DNA from: Diplolepis rosae
Lineage: Eukaryota; Arthropoda; Insecta; Hymenoptera; Diplolepididae
NCBI GenBank assembly: GCA_030998225.1
Contig: JAPYXD010000466.1
Coordinates: forward strand, 1,529,001 to 1,593,000
DNA: 64,000 bases
Direction: 5' to 3'
Shown: piece after piece, positions 53,224 to 63,541 of the stretch
How the letters are laid out: the number at the start of each line of letters is the position of its first letter
How positions within the stretch are numbered: the stretch's first letter is position 1
Translations under genes and position numbers: made by a program
The notes under the pieces: model-generated
Databases searched by the model: none
Seen by the model: only the letters and a program-made list of their open reading frames with translations
What the model was told of the DNA's origin: nothing

Positions 53224-53820
53224 CTACTGGCCCCCGTTGTTGCCGCGCTCCGCACGCCCATCGGGCTCCCTCGTCTTCATCATCAGGGTGACGAATGACT
53301 CGATAAGCAACCATATCTGTTCAGACTGGAGCATGAGAGAGACCATCGTGTCAGGAGTGAGTTGTGCGCCCAGTGCCCGACCGACAGCCTCCCTTTCCGC
53401 GCCCCACCTGGCACAGACAAAGAGTGTGTGCTCTGCATTTTCCACAAGGGACCCGCAGTAGCGACACGACTCATCGTCTCTTTTCTTGAAGCGCTTCAGG
53501 TACGCGTTAAAGCAACCATGGCCCGAAAGCGCTTGCGCCAGGTAAAAGCCACGTTGACCGTGCTTTCTATCCAGCCAGGTGGCGAGCTCCGTGATCAGAC
53601 GGTGTGTCCATCTCTCGGATTGGTCACCATGCCATCTCGTCTGCCATTTCTCGACAAGTCTGTGCCTTCCATCCTTGCGGATGGCCTCCTTCGCGCGAGC
53701 GATTTCCTGCAGGTCGGTACAGGTAAGCCCCTTACGGAGCTGCAAAGTCTCCCGCCTTTCCTCCGCCAATAAATCTATTGGCGGGACGCTCACCAAGACC
53801 AGCACAGCACTCGTCGAGAC
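53224..53820 (-). pseudogene. R1-like ORF2 C-terminus (open)
   Basis: 193 open codons (LVSVPPIDLLAEERRETLQLRKG...), with an intact Cys-His cluster CRYCGSLVENAEHTLFVC (C-x2-C-x8-H-x4-C). Better preserved than the plus-strand copy, but lacks RT and so cannot act alone. Confidence 0.75.
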
Positions 53821-53850
53821 AGTTCAAAATCTCGAAATCTCAAAAAATTT

Positions 53851-54130
53851 TTATTCAAAGTATTGATCATTGGATTCTACACATTTTGCCCATCTTTCAG
53901 GCAAATCATGGATACCATTCCAAAAAAACTTTTTCTCTTTCAAGGCAAACCATTCGACGAGCCATTTTTCGACTGCTTCAAAATTGGCGAAGCGCTGCTC
54001 TGCGATTGAGTGTCCCATCGATGCGAAAAGGTGATAGTCGGACGGGGCGAGGTCGGGAGAGTACGTCGGGTGCGATAATATTTCCCAATTCAATGCTTTT
54101 AATGTGTTCTTCGCCACTTTAGCGGTATGA
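53851..54130 (-). pseudogene. Mariner transposase C-terminal piece
   Basis: About 93 codons nearly identical to the end of the mariner at 48838-49126 (SHTAKVAKNTLKALNWEIL, YSPDLAPSDYHLF), fused upstream to R1 endonuclease sequence at about 54130. Confidence 0.8.
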
Positions 54131-54300
54131 GACGGTGCGAGGCTTTCCTCAAGGAGGAAGATCTGGGTCTTGAAGATCTTAGAAAGATCGCTGGGAGAGA
54201 AGTAGCTGCTATACACACGTACAGTAAACGTCCACCTAAATAAACCCCGCGTCGGTCTCCAGGAAATCCCCGATGCTTAAATGTGCTGTACAAATTTCAC
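54131..54300 (-). pseudogene. R1-like ORF2 endonuclease fragment
   Basis: Reads FIxVDVYCTCVYSSYFSPSD with stops, resembling the start of the R1 APE-type endonuclease, before the frame jumps to mariner. Confidence 0.5.
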
Positions 54301-54309
54301 TTTCCACCC

Positions 54310-55400
54310 TTCAACCTCCGGAGCTCCGCCCTAAATATCGGGCGAGAACCGCTCCCCGAAGCATGGGCGACATCTAAAGGGCGACTTGCTAAAGCGCAAG
54401 TCAGGCACTGAGGGGAAGCCTTGAACTCCTTGGCCACGTGCGACGCGCCACCACACCTCCAGCAGGCATCCTTTCTGCCTGGAAGCGTGCAGCCGCGCTA
54501 CACATGGCCATATCCCTGACACCTGAAACACCGGGCAATCTCGACATGCTCTTGAATGCGGCAGTTCAGCCACCCCACCCTTAGCCTACCGAGCCTTCCC
54601 TTTTTTGGGAGGCTGATCTTCCTGCGGAGAAGGTGCAACCCTCTTTTCCTCCTTTGTGAGCTTTTTTGGAGTATCTCCCAGAGACGCAGAATGCGGTCTC
54701 CGAAAGATTCCCATCCTTTTCGAGGCGGGGTGAGATTCCAGCCTCTTCTGAAATTCCACCTCGCTTTCTTGAAGATACTTATGGATGTTGAGTATCCCGC
54801 TCAACACCTCTGTACCCTCGTTTAGGCTGTCCTTAACATGGCCAGGGTTATTTCTAAGCAAACCCTGCTGGATGACGCTGAGAGCCCTGGTCAATTTCTC
54901 CATTTTTTTGTTTTGCTCCCTCAGGAGCTGAAGGACGTCCTTTCATCCCTCAGCTTCTGGAGAAGCACCCAAGTCGACTTTCCCCACTGTTTTTAATTTT
55001 TCATCCATAAATTTAATCACTAGCGCATCGTGCGTAGAGGAGCGGATCGGAATAGTTGGGACAGGGTGTACCCTTCGGACGGAAGTCCTACTCCAGATTC
55101 CTGAGGCCCAACCTCCGCTTAGCCGGTCCCGGAATGCGCGGACAGACATCAAACTCGCTTCCTTGTGGGCCAGGGAAGACACCACTCGGCGACGAAGCAC
55201 TCCCAGTGGGATGCCATACGCATCGGATGTTCTTGGCCACAGACGGCGGAGGCCTATCTTTGTCTTTCAGGAGATTCCATACACCAATTCTTTCTGCACC
55301 ACATTCAATAGAGAGCCCGTCCATAGGTTCTTCTCTCACATTCGAAGGACACATGTCACAGTCTTGAGGCACTGACATTGATTCAATTCACTCATTCCTC
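54310..55400 (-). pseudogene. R1-like ORF1 (Gag-like) remnant
   Basis: Three frames in succession. 55378-55088 (N-terminal, Cys-containing). 54903-54586 (coiled-coil-like, MEKLTRALSVIQQGLLRNN; basic end QPPKKGK). 54570-54310 with R1-type zinc knuckles: CFRCQGYGHV-stop-RGC and CWRCGGASHVAKEF (last Cys changed to Phe), then CLTCALA. Frameshifts and a TAG inside the first knuckle disable it. Confidence 0.65.
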
Positions 55401-55749
55401 GCAGGCACTCACAGACTCATTCGCAGCGTCGCTGCCTGGGGCATACATCTTTCTTCATGCATGGGGATAGACGCGTCTATAGCGTCCCCCGCTTTCAACC
55501 TGGGATATACCCGTTTATAGGGCACTCTTCACTGCAATGGAAAGATGCCCGTCTATAGAGCCCCCTTTATTTGTTCACCGATTCGTCGGGACACTACAAC
55601 CTCCATAAACCGAGGGTCGTCTGATAAGCCTCCCCACCCGTCTTTTTTTGTCAAAGCCAAGAGAAGGACTTCGTCAAGGTACCAGTCTGAGGGGAGAACC
55701 TATCGGTTGCTTGCTGACATCTGCCGGACGTACAGTTCATGCGCAGCGT

Positions 55750-56215
55750 GTCTTTGTTTACAAAGCTATTTTTGAGTTCGGCGTATTTCGTAATTTTTCA
55801 AAATGACTGAAAAACAATGTCAACGAATTTGCATAAAATTTTGTTTTCAACTCGGAAAAACGAGTTCGGAATCTATTCAGATGATGCAGAAGGCCTTTGG
55901 AAATGAGTGCATCAGCAAAACACGAATAAAAGAGTGGTATAATCGTTTCAAAGGAGGTCGCACTTCTGTTGATAGTGATTCTCGTTCTGGCCGACCTTCG
56001 ACGACAAAAACATTGGTTGAAAATAATGCGACTAGAGTACTCAAGGCCATCCCTAAAAGTGAGTTCCAGGACTGTATCGAGAAGTGGAAACATCGCTGGA
56101 ACCGTATTATTCAATCAAGTGGGGATTACTTTGAAGGATGCCACCCACCCGATGATGAAAAGTAACGCCAGCGCGGAGATATAAATGTATGCCCGATTCT
56201 TTCTGGACAGACCTC
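55750..56215 (+). pseudogene. Internally deleted mariner (second lineage)
   Basis: 55803-56165 encodes 120 residues: an N-terminal HTH (RICIKFCFQLGKTSSESIQMM, ISKTRIKEWYNRFKGGRTSV, SGRPST) joined to a mariner C-terminus (LKAIPKSEFQDCIEKWKHRW). The whole catalytic core is deleted, yet the frame is open. A right TIR reading AGGTCTGTCCAGAAAGAATC on the minus strand lies at about 56192-56213. The left TIR is not clear. The retained DNA-binding domain could act as a repressor, but this is speculation. Confidence 0.75.
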
Positions 56216-57049
56216 GTATAGCAACATGGGTGTCCATCTTGAGATAAGATGGCTCCACAACCGATGTTTGATGCGTCTGTAGTGAGAGCAAATTCTTTCT
56301 CGAAATCGGGATACCTCAAAACAGGCGCACTGCACAGGGCAATCTTTAATTTGATGAATTCTCCCTGACATTCCGAGGTCCACCCAAATGTATTCGATAT
56401 TTTTGTGAGCTCTGTAAGTGGTTTAGCAATAGTTGAGTAGTTTTTAATAAATTTTCGGTAATATTCTGAAAGTCCTAAAAATGAGTAGACTTCCATAGGC
56501 ACTCTTTGGAATTCGAAACTCTGCAAGTGCCTGTAGTTTTGCAGGGTTTAGCTTAACTCCATCTTTAGTGATCACGTGCCCTAGGTATTCGATCACTGGA
56601 AGTTGGTATCCATCGTGGTCCGTGATTTCGTTGACTTTCCGAAAGTCTCTTACAACTCGCCATTTTTTTAAGCCGGATGCGTCAACTTTTTTTGGATCTT
56701 CCCACAATGGTGAATTATAAGGATATTCTGAGTTCCGGATTACTTTTTTGGTTATCATGTTACTGACTTGGGTTTGAATCTTCTTTTTGTGATACTCTGG
56801 AGGCTTGTATGAACGGTTATTGACAATCTTGTGCTGTGTAAGGACTATTTTGTACCGTGTCAATTTCGAACTTGGTATCGGGTAGCCTGGTAGTGAAAAA
56901 ATGTCGTTGTATGAATGTATAATTTTTTCAATATTTCCCTTAAGAGTTGGTTCGATATGGTTTAGACGAGTGTCTTCTTTCAGTAGTTTTAATCGTTTGG
57001 ACAACTCACCATGAGTTATGTAATAAACATTTACTTCGGGGGTCATCAT
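56216..57049 (-). pseudogene. pol: Pol, element E: RT/RNase H remnants
   Basis: 57049-56560 carries the linker and RT fingers (SPYNSPLWEDPKK, KWRVVRDFRKVNE...YQLPVI), then directly EYLGHVI. The whole catalytic RT palm is deleted. 56526-56216: FLGLSEYYRKFI, PVLRYPDFEKEF, ALTTDASNIGCGAILSQDG (first RNase H Asp), cut at the mariner end after HPCCYTR. Confidence 0.75.
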
Positions 57050-57097
57050 TGTAATATACTCGGATTTAAGTTCCTGTAAATCTACCCTTTTCGGTTC

Positions 57098-57595
57098 TCA
57101 AGAGTCGTTTGATATGGGTATGGTTATTGTTTGATTTTGGATTTTAAATATTGGATCTAAAATGTGGGGGTTGTCAAGAATTACAAAGTGGCCTTCATGT
57201 TTATCTACAGGAATTCGGACTGGTCTTGTTTGATTTGGGGGCAAGAATATTTCGTCGTTAAACAATTCATGTTCGTGTAAGTTCAGTTTCAATGATTTAT
57301 TCGACAACCTATAGGTTTATTCGTGCATAAATCGTAATCCTAGTATACCGTCTTCAGGCATTGTGAAAACATCAGAGACAACATGAAATGTATGAAACTT
57401 GCTTAGGTATTCTATTATGACTTCATGCTCAGATACTTGCACATCATTACCCATTCTGAACTTCTTCTTGAAAGGCTCTTTAGGAATAGTTTTAGGCACG
57501 TGAGATTCTTTAATTATATTCATAGATGATCCTGAGTCCACGAGGAGTCGTATGTTGCGTATAAATCCACGAGGTTGAATGAGAACTAATTGCAA
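57098..57595 (-). pseudogene. pol: Pol, element E: protease
   Basis: 57595-57317 has the active site LLVDSGSSMNII and GILGLRF. A stop follows, and 57307-57098 continues the linker (NELHEHELFND-like, PPNQTRPVRIPV). Another stop precedes the RT part. Confidence 0.7.
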
Positions 57596-58405
57596 TCGTC
57601 CTGATACGTGAGAGACTTAGTGAATTTTTCTTCGTGGTTCCCCGGTGGATATTCGGGTTCCGCGAAAGATTCTTCGGTCTCGGTGATGTTGTGAATTCTT
57701 TGGGCTGGGCGTTTTTGGTAATGTTGTTTTATTGACAAGGTTCGGTCACGATCGATTTTTTCGCGATACAAGATTTCGGCTTCTAAAGCTTCTTGTTGAG
57801 CTTTGTTTATATTTTGTGGTTTTAGGGGCCTTACTAGTGACCATGTTTCGTCCCGAAGATTCATAATATACGTTTTAATCAAGGCCCTTTCCTCAATTTG
57901 CAAAGCAATTTTCCGAGATTTTTTATTATCATGCCCGGCATGGACCGCATAATTAAGTTCGTTCAAAGCTTGCCGGAATCGTTGATTATAAATTTGAGCG
58001 GTGTCATTGTTCTTACGTCAGTTCTCTAATTTTGTCCAGCATAATTTTACTGCCGTACAATTTTGTCCGACATAATTCTACTGACGTACCTGTGTTCAAA
58101 TTTTGATTTAGGATTTATGAAGTCTAGCAATAAGTCGGGTTGAAAACACCTAGCTTTTGCCCGCTTTACCCACCATATAAAGTGTTGAACTCCTCTAAAT
58201 CGTCCTGACCATTGGCATCTTCTGCCGTACGAACAAGATCCTTAGCGGCACTTTCCACGGTGGCAATGGGACCCCGGGCCAGAGTTTGTGGCGAGAACGT
58301 TATACTCGCGAGTGGCCTGTGTGACGTAGCAGGTATACTGCCCCCATCCTCAGTCTTCCGAATCGCTGCTTTCTTTTTTTTCGAAACTGTCTCTCGTTTG
58401 ACCAT
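57586..58405 (-). pseudogene. gag: Gag, element E (two pieces)
   Basis: 58405-58166 is the N-terminal linker; 57966-57586 the end of the capsid domain (MNELNYAVHAGHD, IALQIEERALIKTYIMNLRDETWSLVRPLKP), closely paralleling element D Gag. The middle (about 57967-58165) is scrambled and the zinc knuckle is missing. Confidence 0.65.
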
Positions 58406-59555
58406 TCTTCACGCTGGAATTTTTTCCCGTATCATCTTCCGTGAGCAACGTGTTGTTACCTTGACGAGACACTATTTTTATTTCCTCCACTCTTTTCGCA
58501 TTTTCGTCGTTCAAAATTCTAAGATTTTTTTTAGTAAGATTTGGTTTTCTTCAATGAGTCTCAATTTTTCTAGAATACTTTGAAGACTTTGACTGATCTG
58601 AATAAGGTTGAACTCAAGATTTGAGGAATTAGAATGAGACATTGTAAATTATTATTAAAATTTTCTGAATAAAAGGGACTTACAAACATTGCTGCGAGTG
58701 TTAGAAGCGACAGCTTGCGTAGAAGAACGTTGTTACGAGTACCCAGGAAACAAAAAACCATTCACTTGCGTTAAATTTGAATGGGCTTTGAGGTGTTTTG
58801 AATTGCGTATCTGTCACTGGAATTTCAGCATTAACAGACTGAAAACCAATATTTCCGATAGAAAATAATGTATTTGAAGTGAACAATCGTTTACAATACA
58901 ATTCGTATTCTGTTTTTATTGTATTTCTCTTATTCAGAGTGACCTTTTAAGACTTCCATTTCATTTGGAATTTCAACCGATTCATGCGAACATCAATGAA
59001 TCGTACATTGCCATTAGAAATTATTTGAGGTTAAACAGTCTTATTCAACCCTATTCACTTAACGATTTAACCAATGTCGAATGGCAGATTTAAGACATTG
59101 CGCACAAATGTCAGATTCCAAGTGTCACCATCCGATTGAATTTTTATTTCCTGAATATGCAAATGACAGATACACAATTCAAAGAGACGCGCGTTCTATC
59201 GTTTTTTTTTCCTGGGTAGAGGGATGCGAAGCCTCAAGGAGACGTCACGCTCCTGCGTGGGATAGTGAGCTGCGTGAGATCGTGAGATGCGTTTCCAGTG
59301 GTGTCAGCTTGGCTGAGTGGCGTCTCTCCTTCTCTAGGACTTTTCCTACAGATATACTATCAAGGCTACTTGATTCAGTCTGATTGCGTATTATCTGGTA
59401 ATTTACCAGTGAAAATTCTTCGTGTAATATGCACTATAGTCCGAAGACTATTTCACAGCACTGCATCCAAACAACACTGAACTTGAATTTTATTTTATTT
59501 CCCAAACTCTTTTCGAGAATCCGTCGAGTTTGATTCCGTAGAATCGTTTCAATGA
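58406..59555 (-). other. Element E leader
   Basis: Noncoding between gag and primer site. A 100-codon plus-strand frame (59081-59383) has no recognisable domain. The part from 59420 recurs at 50109-50266. Confidence 0.5.
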
Positions 59556-59573
59556 ATCCTGGCAGGATCGCCA
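59556..59573 (-). promoter_or_regulatory. Primer-binding site, tRNA-Arg type (element E)
   Basis: The plus strand reads ATCCTGGCAGGATCGCCA, the same tRNA-Arg 3' end as in element D, six bases from the LTR. Confidence 0.7.
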
Positions 59574-59579
59574 AAATTC

Positions 59580-59747
59580 TGTGTCGGGTTATGTTACAGA
59601 AGTAAATAAATAAAATCACACGAATCGTCTAACACTGACTCTTTCTCTTTGTTAGGAAAAAATAATTTGGGAAAACGGAAAAGTGTCACGATCGGTCCTT
59701 AGGAATGCGTTTTGGTAGGGATGCTGCATGGCGAGTTGTCGGTACTA
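59580..59747 (-). repeat. Element E 5' LTR (right), internally deleted
   Basis: TGTGTCGGGT...GGTACTA. Compared with 50267-50501 it lacks about 70 bp after AAATAAATAAAAT. Confidence 0.7.
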
Positions 59748-60828
59748 TCCAGCTGACCCATACAAAAGTAAAATACATATAATTTGTAGACTCGCCACAA
59801 GTGATTTCGTGAGTGAGTTTATCATGAAGAGCAATCAACATGAGTCCACCAGGAAAAAACGATCCCGTGATTCATTCAAAAATACCAATCGTCAGTGATT
59901 ATTACGTAAAATTTTTACTGCTTGATTCAGATTGAAATATTATGCTAATTAATCAATTATAATAAAGCTGGAGCTCTGCATTCTACCTTTGTTTTAAATA
60001 AATTACATTCGAAGATACTTTACAGTAAACTAATTTTAAGGAAGGTTTTGGTTTTTGGTATAATACTGGGAATACAAACGGGGTTTGGTCTTCCTGTGTG
60101 TACCTTTGTGACTCCGCGGGCGTACAAGTGTCTCGGAACCATCGGTCGGGGATCGTGATTTCACGCGCATCACTTCACACAAAAATGCATAATTTTAACA
60201 ATTTTCGAGTCCACCAAAAATTTAAATGCTCAACATTTGTACATGACTCAACGTATTTAATACGAATTTTTTCAGATGCATAAAAAACGGTTATTTTTCT
60301 CTTTTTTAACAATATGTTTGCAATTTTTGTTTGTTTGTTAGACAATCTAATAATATGCATATGTGAATTTTTTCTTGTTTCAGTTTTCAAATAATCAGGA
60401 ATAAAGAAAAACATACATTTTTGCTTATACTGTTCACAATCCAGTTATTAAAAAATTATTTATTTTCTCAACATTGTTATTTTTCTGACATTATTTCACC
60501 ATTTCCCTTTGATTTACGGCAAATATTGCATGTATAGTTGCTGAATAATTGGTTTTCATCGTGGAGGGGTAACTACATAATATAACATTCTCAGCCTTGA
60601 TTAACAGGTCCCACTTGGAAATTATTGCTTTAAAATCATCTAGTTCGTAAACAGACACCTGTTTCTGCTAACAACTTGTTAATAGTACCTAACTCGATAC
60701 GGGTTTGAGAGATACATTAGAAAGGGAAAACAAACCGTTTCATGAAGCCGAGTGTAGGTAACGTCTAGCAAGAAAACTGGACATTTATTTTAACTTCACT
60801 GCTAGAAAAAAAATGGATCAAATTTTAT
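59748..60828. other. Unassigned noncoding stretch
   Basis: AT-rich; no recognisable gene, hairpin or element terminus. Confidence 0.5.
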
Positions 60829-61164
60829 ATGCATCATATTGAAGTACCCATACCTTATTCAAATTTTATGAATTTGTACCAAAAAGTAACTGATAGGTAC
60901 GTCGTTTTAATTCAGACACTCAGTGCCTGTCTTTGTTATTGTGAAATGAAAATATTACGAACAAAACAAAAAAGATTGGGATTCTTTTCACACTTCAACG
61001 AAATTTTCTCAGCTCATGCAAACTCAATGAAGAAGACTCAGATTCTAAATAGATATGTGCGCCTCATATCTACTAACCAAATGAAAGTAGAGGACGTAAA
61101 TAAGAAAAGAAAAAATATAAAAAACCCAATCGAAGGAAAAAAGATTGAAAGTAGGGCTCACTGA
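60829..61164 (+). CDS. Hypothetical 111-codon ORF
   Basis: Starts MHHIEVPIPYSNFMNLYQKV and ends in a very basic tail (KKRKNIKNPIEGKKIESR). One possible amphipathic helix; no recognised motif. It could be a relic of the viral-like element downstream or a chance ORF; base composition does not set it apart. Confidence 0.2.
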   Translation: MHHIEVPIPYSNFMNLYQKVTDRYVVLIQTLSACLCYCEMKILRTKQKRLGFFSHFNEIFSAHANSMKKTQILNRYVRLISTNQMKVEDVNKKRKNIKNPIEGKKIESRAH

Positions 61165-61918
61165 TAAGGAACAAAATATTTTTCTGGTTATAAATCACTT
61201 GTTTGAAAATTAATAATATTAAGGTAACCCAATATTATGTTTTCAACGGAATCCACAAACAAATTGCAGTCTACGTAACGATCTTCTGTTTGTTTCAAGC
61301 TTAAAACCAATTTTGACGCTGATTTTCACTTAATTCCTATAATTCACCTTGTAGTAGAGAAAGAATTTATGTTCATTACTACATTATTTTTCGTAGTAAA
61401 AACCGGGAAAAATTGAACATTGATATCCTAAATAGCACCCAGAAAATGTTTCAAAAAATTGAAAATGGTTAATATTAAAGTACTCAATATTAACTTAGAT
61501 TTTTTGTTCCAAATTCACCTAAAAAATTAAAATTGTTTCGTTCTGATCCAACCGCGTATTTACATAATAATTAAGATCGAAATCGCAATATAATAATTGC
61601 CTCTTTGATTAGAAGCGTCGAAGGTGGCTTTCCTTATTAATTCTGAACCGAAGTTAATCTTCTCTATAAAATATTTCCCTTTATAATTACTGGATATTTT
61701 CATTCCATAGAGAAGAAGTAAAATGGTAAAGTGGCTTAATCGTTATTAACAAAATCGACATCAAAAGATGCAATTAAATAATTTATCATCGTAAAGCTCG
61801 ATCCTTGGCGTATATTGTAAATGACAAAACGTTAACCAATCGTGAACGTCTTTCAGTTAACGTTAATATCGATTAATTAACCATCGACTACATGTACCTT
61901 CTTCTTGATTCTTTTCGT
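61165..61918. other. Unassigned noncoding stretch
   Basis: AT-rich, no gene recognised on either strand. Confidence 0.5.
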
Positions 61919-62520
61919 TCATTGAAAATATTTTCTTGAATCCTCACAAGACCTCAAAAATCCTCTTCCATATTTTTTTATTTCGGAATAATCATTCAAT
62001 AAAATTTTTATATTTAAAGGATTTATCAATAATTTTTTGAATAAAAGTTCAAGTGAACCATTATTTTTTTGAAAACTCAAATCACCTACATGAATATAGT
62101 CTTATCTAAAACTTATCGGTGAGTCTCCAATCATTAGTCTGCCTTTAGTTAATTTTTGTACACAACATACATTATCGAGATCTTTACTTCTTTCACCTGA
62201 TGGTATAAGATACTGTTTTATATTATCATCTCATGAAGTAGAATATTGTATATTATTTTTTTTATTATTGGCACACGTTAATAAATAAGTTGAATCTTCT
62301 TCTTCATCATTAGCTGATGTAAATGATAAATCATGAATATTTTCTTTATCTAAATTTTTTACTTCTTCTTCGACAGGATCAACTTTTTATATTCTCGAAC
62401 CCACTAACAATTTTTTCCTTCGGGTGTACAATAAGTTTAAGGGTTTCATTTAACATTCATCCGTCTGTGTCCTTGCCCAATTTTATCAACTTATGTTTAC
62501 GTCGAATTTTTTATTAATTT
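61919..62520 (-). pseudogene. Maverick/Polinton-like neighbour gene relic
   Basis: Directly follows the ATPase relic on the minus strand. Fragments: RRKHKLIKLGKDTDG, LNETLKLIVHP, an acidic stretch VEEEVKNLDKENIHDLSF, GRLMIGDSPISF, DYIHVGDLSFQKN, GSLELLFKKLLINP, ending at a stop at 61919-61921. I recall a similar gene lying next to the packaging ATPase in insect Maverick-like insertions; its function is unknown to me. Frameshifts and stops (for example TAA after SFR) make it dead. Confidence 0.5.
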
Positions 62521-62522
62521 CT

Positions 62523-63111
62523 TCAATGTATGAAAAAATCGAAGTCTTGTCGATATCTACCTTGATTGGTTTCATTATCTTTGTCAATGACAACGGAGCC
62601 ATATTTGTTATTATTTCACAAAACTGAACACGATTCTTTACATTTTAAATAAGACATATCTGTATTTATATGAACATCATTGATATGTTTTAAGTTAATT
62701 TCATCTTGCCTGAAAAGTACTAGAAAATTTACGTTATTACGAATCAAGTGTTTTGGAATTCGCTTGTACGTCTGACACAAGTAGAAATAATCAATAAGTC
62801 TGTGTCAACCCTCAAAAAAAATGCTTGAACATTATTTTTTTTTGTCGCACACTACATCATCACATAAAATTATTGCGTTAGGTTCAGCTTTATTTCGTTA
62901 ATTAACTTCTTCGTGTTCATTGAATGGAATATATTTAATAAGGTAACGTAAGCGAAGCATTCTTTTTTCCACAGTTTAATGGGCCACAAGAAATAGCTCG
63001 TACACTATTTGGTTATAAATTTACATGTCGTTCTACTTCTCTCTTCCATTCTCGCGTAAATTTATTAAAATTTGCCACCGCTAATTTTGTGTACTGTGCT
63101 TCAAACTCCAT
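62523..63111 (-). pseudogene. Maverick/Polinton-like DNA-packaging ATPase relic
   Basis: ATG at 63111 (MEFEAQYTKLAVANFNKFTREW). A Walker A-like CGPLNCGKKN at about 62965-62990, in which the usual Thr/Ser after GK is Lys. A decayed middle. Then FYLCQTYKRIPKHLIRNN, VNFLVLFRQDEINLKHI, and VVIDKDNETNQGRYR to a stop at 62523. The pattern of P-loop, then LCQ(S/T)Y-x-(R/K)-IPK-x-(I/L)-IRDN, then DK...GRYRKGFD, is that of the FtsK/HerA-type ATPase of Mavericks/Polintons and related adinto-like viruses, which pumps DNA into capsids. At least three lesions (TAA after VNL, frame changes, TGA/TAA inside) disable it. The family is identified from memory of the motifs. Confidence 0.6.
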
Positions 63112-63195
63112 CTTGACAGAAAATTATTGAAAACTATAAATGGCATGCTTTTAAAGGTTTTCACTTCATTCTGAAAATTTTTCTGAAAAAAATAT

Positions 63196-63325
63196 AAACA
63201 TGGGTACAGAGAAAAGTGTAACCAGTTATAGAAAAGTTGTGAAACGAAATAGACGTGGCACAGGACGTCTGAATAATGTTATAAATACCCGGATAGCATT
63301 CTACAATTATGTTATAATTTCCCAG
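63196..63325 (+). pseudogene. Short divergent ORF, possible start of a lost gene
   Basis: ATGGGTACAGAGAAAAGTG opens about 43 codons (GTEKSVTSYRKVVKRNRRGTGRLNN, Lys/Arg-rich) diverging from the ATPase relic with about 85 bp between the start codons. Divergent pairs are common in such viral elements. It ends quickly in a stop; identity unknown. Confidence 0.25.
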
Positions 63326-63541
63326 TAGAATCCAGGTTCGTCCGGATAAAGTGCCGAGCTTATGATGGGAACCTACTCGGGATCTAAATAGCGTTTTACC
63401 CGGTTCAAATTCTCATAAGCACGACGCAATTCCCATTCTAGACTTTTCTGGTGTGGAGTTTTATAAAAAGTTTCCTGATTTCGATTAAATAAGAGTGAAT
63501 GTCCTGGTTCTGTTTTTGGTTGCAGAATTTAATTTTTTGTT

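Larger units (their letters stand above)
52986..55700 (-). mobile_element. R1-like element, internally deleted, with mariner remnant (inverted composite)
   Basis: Minus strand: ORF1 (55400-54310), start of ORF2 (54300-54130), a mariner C-terminal piece (54130-53851), ORF2 C-terminus (53820-53220), and 3' UTR to about 52986. The mariner-R1 junction is the same as in the plus-strand copy at 49127-49160. Inserted in element E pol. Confidence 0.7.
50267..59747 (-). mobile_element. Element E: degenerate errantivirus, relative of D
   Basis: Minus strand. LTRs at 50267-50501 and 59580-59747, env 50577-52060, integrase 52071-52985, RNase H / RT / protease / gag 56216-58405, primer site 59556-59573. 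Interrupted between 52986 and 56215 by an R1+mariner composite and a deleted mariner. Every ORF is damaged. Confidence 0.8.
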
